A stretch of 64,000 nt of DNA from JAEDHM01 sp964368645. GTDB lineage: Bacteria; Bacillota; Clostridia; Christensenellales; CAG-1252. The stretch spans positions 49,871-113,870 of the forward strand of contig CAYJBY010000007.1 of the NCBI GenBank assembly GCA_964368645.1, in the 5' to 3' direction. Shown piece by piece: positions 44,661-53,402 of the stretch (position 1 is the first letter of the stretch; every line of letters starts with the position of its first letter). Under the pieces are notes generated by a model that worked only from the letters and a program-made list of their open reading frames with translations, was not told the origin of the DNA and made no database searches. A program made the translations under genes and the position numbers.

Positions 44661-47600
44661 CTATTTTAATACGGGCATACCGCCCGACGTTACGTTCCAT
44701 AAAACCCAACCGACCAATTCCAGTCGGCGTTCATTGACTGTTATTACACAGGACTCGGGCAGCTCCGCAGAGCTTAGCTCGTCCACAGTTTCCGCTTTTA
44801 TCAAAGTAATCGTTCCAACGCTTGCTCCTATTACGTTACGTCCTGCCGCCTTAGCGTAGGCATAGCAAACGTAAACGACGTTTTCTCCGCTTTGAGATAA
44901 GCTGCCCACGATACCGCCGACAGCCATACCGCTTGCGCCGCCGAGAGTAACGTCCGCAACACAGAAGGATACCGACGCGTTCTTAAGCTCGGCTTCCGTG
45001 CTTTCCGAACCGCCAGACGCTGACGTTACGTCCACTAAACCGATTATGCCGCCCACCGCGCCTGACGACGAGCCTGTCACGGTTATACTGCCCTGCACCG
45101 CTCCGCGTGATACGATTAAGCCTATTGCGCCGCTTATACCGCCTGCGTAGAGGTAAACATTATCCGAATTACCAACTGCCGAAGCCGTTATATCACCGCT
45201 GAAACTGCAATCAAAGACACTGTCCGAATAGCCGCTTATGCCGCCTGCAAATACGTATTGCTTTCCCACCGTTACGTCTGACGCGTCCACATTAACTGTC
45301 ACGTCCGTTTCGACATCTATTTCCGAAATGGAAGCCGCCATTCCAACCGCGCCGCCGAAATAAGAATCCGCGACCGCACTTGAGGTAAATTCGTAATTAA
45401 TAACGCCCTTCACTTCACTATCGGCAACGGTATCGGCACTGCCTGCCAAGCCGCCGCAATAACCGCTATGCGCGATGACGGTAAGATTGACGTTGGCAAT
45501 ACTGCTGTCTTTAAGCTCCGCACATTCGCCTGCGATACCGCCCACCGAAACAGTTTCCCCAGTAACATTGACGTTAACGTCTGTTAAAACGCAATGCTCC
45601 GCAGAATACAAACTGCCGCCTATGCCCCCTGCCGTCACGTTGCCGTCCGTTACCGTAACCGAGGTTGCGCCCTTAACGAAAGCTATTCGGGTTTGACTGT
45701 CGCCGCTGCCCAAAAGACCGCCTACGTTTCCGTTCCCCTTAAAGGTCACGTTCAAATCCAGCACCGCTCCGCTTATTGAGGTACTTGCCGCCAAACCGAA
45801 CACACCGCCAACGTTTGCCGTCATATCGGTATTCACCGCAAGGGCGACCTTATAATTACCGCCCCTGATAACTGTTGCTTCCGCAGTGCCTATCAAACCC
45901 ACCGCGCTCAACGCGCCCGATACGGTCACGTCAATATCGCAGGAAACATTGTTGAGTGTCAAATTTTCCGATTCGGTTGCAAGCACGCCGCTCACGCCGA
46001 TTAAGCCTACCGCAGTTTGGTCGGCTAATATCCGCAAATTGCGGATTTCACCGCTTAAACTGCCGAACAGACAAGCAGAGCCGCCGTTCAAGGTTATCGA
46101 ATTGCCGTTGCCGTCAAGAACTCCGTTAAAATCGCCGCCTAGGAAAGTATTTCCCGATAATACAAGGGATTCGTTCAGTCTGTAAAACTTGCCGACAGTA
46201 CTGTATATCAAACCAAATTGCTCCGCAGTGGTTATAACGTAGGGAGAGTACTCCGTGCCGCAACCGCTTTCAAAGGAGCTGTCACTCTCGAAGCTCACCT
46301 CTACCGCCACAACGTAGGTTTTGCCGTCCGCGGCGGTCAAGGTCAAAGTAACCTCGCCGAACGCTAAAGGAGTCGCCGCCTTAAGACAGCCGTTAGCGCA
46401 TAGCGCAAGCCGTTGCGGATCCGATGAGGTCACGCTCAACTGATTGAAAACCCCGTATTCTACCGACAGGTAATCAGCCAAACTGAATACGTCGGTGCCG
46501 CTTACTGAAATACTTTCGGTGATTACCTTGGCGGCGTTACCGATAACGTCACCGCTATTCGTCGGGCGCGGCATAGCTCCGTCTGTGTTCCAGTCCGAGG
46601 TAACAAACCCGTCGGGAATAGCCTTAAGAGCGGAAAGAGATATTGCGGTAACGCCCGAAATGCCGATTCCGTCGCCTACGCTTACGCCCTCCGCCAAATA
46701 ATAACAATCGGATATACTGCCACCGTTCTCGTAAACAAAGGAAGCGTACGCGCAATCCGCGTCAGCAACGGTTGCGGAATAGCAATCCGTAATATCTGCT
46801 TCGTTACGGTAAACGAAGCCGCCCACCGCCGCGCCTCCTGTTACAGTCAACACCGCCGCAGAAAGCTCTATCGCGCTATCGCCGTCCGCATAATACGCCG
46901 CGCCGCCTACACTTGCTCCGTCAGCCGCCTTTACAACCGTCACGGCGTAACCGCTGTTAATTGAGGACAAGAGTAAATCGCAAGCCAGTCCGCCAAACTT
47001 TGCGCCGCCGCTTAAGCGTGCGTTTACGTTGGCAGTGACGTTTTTCATTTCGCCGTCCTTTAATGCGCCTATCGCGCCGCCTGCGTTCGCACCGCTTACG
47101 TTAAGCGTATATTCTATACGGCAATTCTCTATCAGCACGTTGTCGCCGAAGCCCAAAATGCCGCCTGCCGCGCCGCCCTCCGCCGTTATAAGGCTGTCGA
47201 TTACCGTCAGGTTTTTCACCGTAGAATTAACCGCCGAGCCTGCAAGTAAACCAATGTCAGCGTTCACGGACTTTACGCTGAATGAGCTTAAAACAAGATT
47301 ATCCACAGTTGCTCCGTTCAACGCCGTAAACAAGGGAGCGGTCAAGCCGTAAATCGTAAAGCCGTTCCCCAAAAGAACGCCGCTAAAGCCGTCTTTGCAT
47401 AAGGAATCGATACCGTTAAGCTGTAAGTCAGAAGTAATAACAAAATGTGCCGTATGATAACTTTCCAAAAGGTACGTAAAGCCCTCGTTGTCGATAACGT
47501 AAGGGTTAAGCTCCGTACCGTCTCCCACCACGGAATCGCCGCCGTTCAAGGTCGCCGTTACGGTATAAGCTTCCGCGCCGCCGTAAATTCTGCCCCTTAA

Positions 47601-50600
47601 CGTCGCAGTGCCCGAACCGTGAATGAAGAAGGAATTATTGACAACGGTCAAAATATCGTCCTCACAGCTCCACACAACGCCGCTCAAAATCCCGTCTTTA
47701 TCAAACACCTTCGGCAGTAAAGCGGCAAGCTCCGCGTTATCGTCCGCCGTAACACTCAATGCTTCCGCTTGGACGTCTGCCGTTGAAAGCAAAGCCAAAG
47801 GAGCCTGCGTCAAGAACGGATAAGCGTTATCCGAAAAACTCCAATTATCTCCGAAACCCGAAAGAGCGACGGTTCTGCCTGCGCTTAAAGCCAAGCTAAC
47901 CGCCCCGTCCGCTTTTATTCCGCTGTCCGTATATGCGTAACGCGCCGTATAAGTACCGCTGCCTACGAGCTTGCTAATACCGCCGTTTTCTCCTGCGAAG
48001 TAAACGCTGTCTATTACGGTATCGTCGCCCTTACCGCATATCAAGCCGCCTACGCTGTCGCCCTCGTCGGTAAGAGTGCCTAAGAAGTAACAATCGGTAA
48101 CGCTTTTTGCCTTGCCGACAATACCGCCGACTGCCGTTGCGTCCTTAAAGGTCATACTTGCTGTTACTCCGCAAAGACTAACCGCTTCGGCATCTCCTGC
48201 AATCGCGCCTACTGTGCCTGCGCCTACGATTACGCCCTGTGACGAACAGCGGCTTACAAAGCTTGCTAGTCCTGCAATACCGCCTACTGCTGATTCCGTT
48301 CCGCCGACAGATACCGAACCGCTAAACACGGAATCCGTAACTATACTGCCGCGTCCTACGATACCCCCTGCGAAAGAGCCGTTACCCGAGGTCGTCAGGT
48401 TGCCGCTGTACGCGCCCTTGACCTCGTCCGTTGTTGCTCCAACCAAGCCGCCTGCCGCCGCACCTGCCGCCGTCGCCTTTACGTCGATAGCGGACGCCGC
48501 CGAGCCGTTCAAAACGCCCCTGCCGAGTACGCCGCCGATAAAGCCGCCCGAGGTTTCGGTCTTGCCGCGTATCGTTAAGCCGCTGACTGTTACCGTACCG
48601 TAGCCTACCGCGCCGCCCATAACCCCGTTACCTGACAAATTGACGTTGACCGTAACGTCCGTAACGATAGAGTTTTCCGCCGTGCCGCAAATCGCGCCTG
48701 CGTATTGACCGTCTATAACCGCCGAGCCGTTGACCGAGGAGCTGTCGATACTCCCTGCCAAAGCTCCGCACAAAAATCCGAAAGAATTAACCTTGTCGGT
48801 TAAAGTAAGATTAAGGGGCGCAGTGGCTGTGCCTACCCCTAAAAAACTGCCGTAATTAAGGCTACCTGCTATAACTCCTACCGTGGTTAAAGGAGAACTC
48901 GCCGCGACGGTCAAAGCCGTGACCGCAATATTTTCCGCATAATCCGCATCACCTGCCGCTCCGCCGACCGTTGCCGAGGTCAAACCCTCCACATTAAGTG
49001 AACAACCGCTTAATACGAGATTTGACACGTTTTCCGCGTAACCCACGCCTAACCCTGCGAAAACACTGCCGCCCGTTGCGTTAAGAGTCACAGACGCCGT
49101 GCCTTGAGCGGTGGAAACGTAACCGCCGAGACCGCCTGCGTAAAGCAAACCGCCGTCAGCCGTTATTCTACCGCTGAAACCGCCGTTCAAATATCCGTTT
49201 TTGCCCGATATGCCGCCTACGTATGCGGAGATTGAACCCTCTGCCGTAACCGTACCCCGAACGGTAACGCTGTAATTACCCGAGCCTATGCCAACCGCGC
49301 CGCCTGCCGTGACGTTGTCGCCGAGTGCGGTGACAGCCACTTCAAAGACGGCCGATGAAATTATATCGTTATTGCATTTGCCGACCAAACCGCCGACTGT
49401 TGCGTTAGCGCCCTCCGCTCTGACCGAACCGCCGTCAAGAACCGCCGCGTCAATGTCGCCCGAATTCTCCGCGGCGATACCTCCTGCTAGGGCTTCTTCG
49501 CCCGAAACGGAAAGTACCGCTTTTACCCGAAGTCCGCTTACCGTTCCGCCGAAAACAGCGAAAGCACCGCCTAACGCTCCGCTTGCCGTTGCCGTAACGT
49601 CAACAGAGCAACCGACTACCTCGCCGCCGCAAAACGCGCTGATACCGCCTGTTTTGCCGTTGCCGCCGGTTATTATATCCGCATATACCGTAAAATCGGT
49701 GACTGAATCGGAGTAAGCCGCCGCGCCCACGCTTGAATTATATGTTTTGCCCACGTTGACTCTCAAGCTGTAACGCTTTGCCGAAGTTCCCACGTTAAGT
49801 CCGTTAATAAGTTGTTCCGCATAGCCCACCGCACCTGCGTAAATATCCTCTCCGCAAGCCGTTAAGCCGCCGCTTACCGTTCCGTCGTTGATTACTCCCG
49901 TAGAATAGCCCACCAGTCCGCCGTAATACCCCTTGCCCTCGGTTTCCGCCGTTATATCGGAAGAAAGCTCCGTAACCGTTGCGGAGGAACGCCCTATTAC
50001 ACCGCCGAAATAGCCGCTTTTCGTTATCGAAATTGCCGCGGTTCCAACTGCGGAGCCGCCGACCAAATTCGCAGAGGAATCACCTATTACGCCGCCGAAA
50101 TAACCGTCCTCAGCCTGCAAATCCAAATCGCCGCGATAGCTGAAATCCGCCGCCGCGCCGTCCGCTTTGCCCGAAACGCCGCCTATGTACGCCGTTCCCT
50201 CCGCCTTTACGGTTATATCCGCGGTGGAAGTAAGACCGTTAGCGGAGTTAGCCGCCGATATTATACCCAATACGCCGCCTACCGTTGTGTTGTCCGCGGT
50301 TACGTCGATACTTCCGCCGACCGTTAAGCCGCTTGCGCTACCCGTAACCGAGTAAGCTATACCGCCTACGTACGCGTTGCCCGTATTTGTCAATTTGAGA
50401 TTGCCGATATAGGTGGAATCCGAAACAGAGCCTTTTATCTCGTAACAAAGACCGCCGCCGTATCCCCCTGTGAGCGTAACGTCCGCCGCCACGTCCGAAA
50501 GGGTTATCGTGCCTGTGTCGAAACGCCCTGCAAGACCGCCGCTGAAATCGGCGTTAGAGGTCAAGCCCGCGCTTTTTGCCGTATAATCCGCATTGACTAT

Positions 50601-53096
50601 TTCGCCGCTTAAAACTCCTGCGATGCCCCCTGCGTATCTTCCGCCTACAGACGTGACGTCGGCAACCACCGAAAGGTTATTGACCGTGCCGCCGAGATAA
50701 CCTGCAACCGCGCCCGTATAAAAGCCTTCCGAACGCACGGAACAGTCTTGAATATTGATTTCGGTAAGTGTACAGTTGATGGCGTAGGACGCCAAAAGCC
50801 CTGTATAAGAGCATTGGGATTCGCTTATTTTACAATTAATCAGCGTAAGGTTGCCCACCTTTGCGCCTATCATATAGCCTAAAAGTCCTATCGCACCGTT
50901 AGAGGACGTGAAATCCGCGTTCCTTATAACCGCACCTCTGCCGTCCAACGAGCCGCTGAAAGGATTATCAGCGCAAAAAATCGCCGCCGCCTTTCCGTAA
51001 TCGGAAAAATCAAGCTCGGTGACGTTGATTGCGTAATATAGGGTTGGTTTATCGCTCATTGCGTACAAATCGGCGATACTGCCGATAAAAACGGGCTTGT
51101 CCTTGGTTCCGACAGCCGCGTCGGTTTTTCGATAAAGAATCTCCACGGAAAGCATAGAATCGCCGAACTGTCCCGAACCTAACGCGCATACGGCAAGAGC
51201 GTAATCGCCGTCCGAGGTAATCAGCGTATCCAAATCCAAGTCGATAGAGGTTGTTGAGTCCAAAATAACCTCTCTGTTACAGTAAACCCTGTATGCGGAG
51301 GCGTTATCTATAGCGTTCCAACTTAAAACCTTACCGTTGAGAGCAAGGGAGGGAGCTTGCAGTTTAGACGGAATATCGACAATCAGTTCCTCACAGAAGG
51401 GAGCGGAATACACGCCCTGCGTTGCGGATATGCCCCTAACCTTAAAGGTGTGGGTTCCTGCCGTCAAGGCGGTGATATAAGCGTTACTGCCCATAGTCAG
51501 AATATTACCGTCCAAAACAACCTCGTAGCTGATACCGTCGCCTGCCGAATCCCAACTGAAGCCGCCGACGCTCCATAGCAGACCGTTGACGGAATAAATA
51601 TACTTTTCTTTTGCCGCCGCGCAGAATATCTCCACGCTTTCCCCTGACTGCGCATACTCGCTTCCCGAACAAAACGCTCTGACGGAAACGATTAAAGGCT
51701 TGCCGCCGTTGACGGTTAAGGGGTACTCGTTGACGTCGACTACAGAGGTTGTTTTTTCAAGACGGTTGCCTGCTGAAAGCACCGTTACCTGATAGCTGTC
51801 CGCGCCCTCAACCTCTTCCCAACGGATATAACCGTTGGCGGTGTAGGTATAAACGTCCTGTCCGTTCTCTCGTCCCACCTCGGTGGTGATTACGTTGTCG
51901 TATTTGACTCCTTGAGGTGCCTTAAGCGCACCGAAATAGGGTTTGCCGTCCTTAATCGAAAAGCCCAACTGCGCCGAATAAGGCGAGGTGGTATAGTAGG
52001 TGCCGTTACCCGTACTGCGGACTCTTATGACGTATGAGCCGTCCGCCAAATCGCTGACAGGATAATAATTATTCTTACCCAAGGCGTAAACTTTGCCGTT
52101 GACCTCGGCTTCGTAACCGTCGCAATAGACCGCCTCGTTCCAACTGATAAACGTAACCGCCGCGCCCTCTGTCTGTCTTGCGGTAATGGCAAGTCCTGTG
52201 GGTGCAGAGGTGGTTTCCAACGGGAAATGAAGGCTGTTGCCGTAAGCCGAATCCTTGAACTCTATGCCGTCGGCAACCGCCTTAACCTTGACCTCGTTGA
52301 CGCCCACGGTAAGCGAAAGCGTATAGGAAATCTGTCCGCTCTCCGAGGGAGAGAACAGTACGCCGTCCGTACCGTTGACGTTGACTAGGTAGCCTACCGC
52401 GTGAGCCACGGAAAGCCATTCTATCCTGCCTGTTAATGGATTATACGTTATAGAAGGACGATTAAGAGAGCTTAAAACCACTCCGTTCTCGTCAATTGCG
52501 AACACCTTGATAACAGACTTAAGGCTATCGCTGTGCTTTTCGTCCGCCGCCACCGCCTGTATCTGTATGTTGTAACTGCCGACTTCCGTCAAGGGTAACG
52601 TAAAAGTGGTGGGGGGGAAAGTCCCCTCGCCGTCCGCTTCCACGGAGTAAGCGCGGACGTTATTGACGTAAATGCGGTAGCCCGCCGTTAAATTGTGGTC
52701 GGCGCAAAGCCAGCTGACCACGCCGTGACCGCTGATGTCAACTATAACAGGAGTAGCCAAAGCCTCGGTAGTTACAGGCTTAACCTTTTTGTAAGTCAAA
52801 ACCGCTCCGAACTCTCCGTCCTTATAGTTTTTGCCGTCGCCTATCGCCTGTACGGCAAAGGTATGCTCGTTATAGTCTGAAAAAGAAATATCGTAATAAC
52901 AATCGGAAGTAACCGCCGTTTCTCTGCCGTCAATGCGGACGGAATAGCCTACCGCACCCGTAACAGGCGACCAAATCACCGCGTCGCCGTCGATAACCGC
53001 GTCGGGAACCGAAAGCGTGACCGCGGACGCGCAAGCGGAAAGCACGGCAACAGCCGTCAACAGGCATAGTATTACCAAAACCGTTTTTAGCTTCAT
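44661..53096 (-). CDS. Very large (2811-residue) surface lipoprotein with GLUG-like beta-helix repeats
   Basis: The ATG at 53096 is chosen over one 57 nt upstream because AGGAG precedes it and it begins a lipoprotein signal peptide with lipobox LSAC (Cys about 22). About 25-640 hold roughly seven fibronectin-III/Ig-like units (PVTGAVGYSVRIDG; ADSYQVTVLSAGN). Three GLUG-type modules then start near 660, 1860 and 2280, each opening with GTxxxPYVI- or GTKDKPVFI-like and then SGSLDGRGAVI or GVLDGNGNSI motifs. Dozens of short GGxxGxSxG/VSGG repeats follow, predicted to stack as a parallel beta-helix. Cys is nearly absent. No wall-sorting motif. First gene of an operon with the MBG protein and an acyl-CoA synthetase. 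Probable adhesin or polymer-binding stalk. Confidence 0.85.
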   Translation of the reverse strand: MKLKTVLVILCLLTAVAVLSACASAVTLSVPDAVIDGDAVIWSPVTGAVGYSVRIDGRETAVTSDCYYDISFSDYNEHTFAVQAIGDGKNYKDGEFGAVLTYKKVKPVTTEALATPVIVDISGHGVVSWLCADHNLTAGYRIYVNNVRAYSVEADGEGTFPPTTFTLPLTEVGSYNIQIQAVAADEKHSDSLKSVIKVFAIDENGVVLSSLNRPSITYNPLTGRIEWLSVAHAVGYLVNVNGTDGVLFSPSESGQISYTLSLTVGVNEVKVKAVADGIEFKDSAYGNSLHFPLETTSAPTGLAITARQTEGAAVTFISWNEAVYCDGYEAEVNGKVYALGKNNYYPVSDLADGSYVIRVRSTGNGTYYTTSPYSAQLGFSIKDGKPYFGALKAPQGVKYDNVITTEVGRENGQDVYTYTANGYIRWEEVEGADSYQVTVLSAGNRLEKTTSVVDVNEYPLTVNGGKPLIVSVRAFCSGSEYAQSGESVEIFCAAAKEKYIYSVNGLLWSVGGFSWDSAGDGISYEVVLDGNILTMGSNAYITALTAGTHTFKVRGISATQGVYSAPFCEELIVDIPSKLQAPSLALNGKVLSWNAIDNASAYRVYCNREVILDSTTSIDLDLDTLITSDGDYALAVCALGSGQFGDSMLSVEILYRKTDAAVGTKDKPVFIGSIADLYAMSDKPTLYYAINVTELDFSDYGKAAAIFCADNPFSGSLDGRGAVIRNADFTSSNGAIGLLGYMIGAKVGNLTLINCKISESQCSYTGLLASYAINCTLTEINIQDCSVRSEGFYTGAVAGYLGGTVNNLSVVADVTSVGGRYAGGIAGVLSGEIVNADYTAKSAGLTSNADFSGGLAGRFDTGTITLSDVAADVTLTGGYGGGLCYEIKGSVSDSTYIGNLKLTNTGNAYVGGIAYSVTGSASGLTVGGSIDVTADNTTVGGVLGIISAANSANGLTSTADITVKAEGTAYIGGVSGKADGAAADFSYRGDLDLQAEDGYFGGVIGDSSANLVGGSAVGTAAISITKSGYFGGVIGRSSATVTELSSDITAETEGKGYYGGLVGYSTGVINDGTVSGGLTACGEDIYAGAVGYAEQLINGLNVGTSAKRYSLRVNVGKTYNSSVGAAAYSDSVTDFTVYADIITGGNGKTGGISAFCGGEVVGCSVDVTATASGALGGAFAVFGGTVSGLRVKAVLSVSGEEALAGGIAAENSGDIDAAVLDGGSVRAEGANATVGGLVGKCNNDIISSAVFEVAVTALGDNVTAGGAVGIGSGNYSVTVRGTVTAEGSISAYVGGISGKNGYLNGGFSGRITADGGLLYAGGLGGYVSTAQGTASVTLNATGGSVFAGLGVGYAENVSNLVLSGCSLNVEGLTSATVGGAAGDADYAENIAVTALTVAASSPLTTVGVIAGSLNYGSFLGVGTATAPLNLTLTDKVNSFGFLCGALAGSIDSSSVNGSAVIDGQYAGAICGTAENSIVTDVTVNVNLSGNGVMGGAVGYGTVTVSGLTIRGKTETSGGFIGGVLGRGVLNGSAASAIDVKATAAGAAAGGLVGATTDEVKGAYSGNLTTSGNGSFAGGIVGRGSIVTDSVFSGSVSVGGTESAVGGIAGLASFVSRCSSQGVIVGAGTVGAIAGDAEAVSLCGVTASMTFKDATAVGGIVGKAKSVTDCYFLGTLTDEGDSVGGLICGKGDDTVIDSVYFAGENGGISKLVGSGTYTARYAYTDSGIKADGAVSLALSAGRTVALSGFGDNWSFSDNAYPFLTQAPLALLSTADVQAEALSVTADDNAELAALLPKVFDKDGILSGVVWSCEDDILTVVNNSFFIHGSGTATLRGRIYGGAEAYTVTATLNGGDSVVGDGTELNPYVIDNEGFTYLLESYHTAHFVITSDLQLNGIDSLCKDGFSGVLLGNGFTIYGLTAPLFTALNGATVDNLVLSSFSVKSVNADIGLLAGSAVNSTVKNLTVIDSLITAEGGAAGGILGFGDNVLIENCRIEYTLNVSGANAGGAIGALKDGEMKNVTANVNARLSGGAKFGGLACDLLLSSINSGYAVTVVKAADGASVGGAAYYADGDSAIELSAAVLTVTGGAAVGGFVYRNEADITDCYSATVADADCAYASFVYENGGSISDCYYLAEGVSVGDGIGISGVTAISLSALKAIPDGFVTSDWNTDGAMPRPTNSGDVIGNAAKVITESISVSGTDVFSLADYLSVEYGVFNQLSVTSSDPQRLALCANGCLKAATPLAFGEVTLTLTAADGKTYVVAVEVSFESDSSFESGCGTEYSPYVITTAEQFGLIYSTVGKFYRLNESLVLSGNTFLGGDFNGVLDGNGNSITLNGGSACLFGSLSGEIRNLRILADQTAVGLIGVSGVLATESENLTLNNVSCDIDVTVSGALSAVGLIGTAEATVIRGGNYKVALAVNTDMTANVGGVFGLAASTSISGAVLDLNVTFKGNGNVGGLLGSGDSQTRIAFVKGATSVTVTDGNVTAGGIGGSLYSAEHCVLTDVNVNVTGETVSVGGIAGECAELKDSSIANVNLTVIAHSGYCGGLAGSADTVADSEVKGVINYEFTSSAVADSYFGGAVGMAASISEIDVETDVTVNVDASDVTVGKQYVFAGGISGYSDSVFDCSFSGDITASAVGNSDNVYLYAGGISGAIGLIVSRGAVQGSITVTGSSSGAVGGIIGLVDVTSASGGSESTEAELKNASVSFCVADVTLGGASGMAVGGIVGSLSQSGENVVYVCYAYAKAAGRNVIGASVGTITLIKAETVDELSSAELPESCVITVNERRLELVGWVLWNVTSGGMPVLK

Positions 53097-53143
53097 AAGC
53101 ACTCCTAGCTCGCGCGCGCTGACGTTACACAGCGCGTAAATAT

Positions 53144-53173
53144 ATTTTAACACACTGCATTATTATTTTACAA
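53144..53173 (-). promoter_or_regulatory. Promoter of the giant GLUG-like lipoprotein operon
   Basis: Minus strand TTGTAA (53168-53173), 18 nt, TAAAAT (53144-53149). The leader contains a GCGCGCGCGAGC stretch, similar in character to the palindrome at the other giant lipoprotein gene. Confidence 0.6.
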
Positions 53174-53218
53174 TAGCAATCCAAAGGATTTAACTGCCAA
53201 AACAATGATAATAACGTG

Positions 53219-53272
53219 AAAAAAACTTCCAAAGCCCACCGAATCGTCAAAAATCGGTAAGTTTTGGAAGTT
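53219..53272 (-). terminator. Long hairpin in the gap 53174-53402
   Basis: Outer stem AACTTCCAAA / TTTGGAAGTT with an inner ACCGA / ATCGGT pairing; A-run on the left gives a T-run on the minus strand. It probably terminates the HTH-cupin synthetase transcript. Confidence 0.55.
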
Positions 53273-53402
53273 GTAAAAGTTGCTTTAAGCTCGGTTACGC
53301 GGAATTGCCAAACCGCTTTCCGCACAAGAATTGCGGTCGCGTTACTGCGTAAAAGTCAATTTTCGCAACGTCTTTCCGCTAAGTTTTGTGCCTGTGCAAA
53401 AA

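Noticed and set aside
44661..53096. Many plus-strand open frames of 60-160 codons across the giant lipoprotein gene
   Set aside because: They are antisense shadows of a repetitive, Ala/Gly/Thr-rich gene, lack ribosome sites and show low-complexity Pro/Thr/Ala composition.
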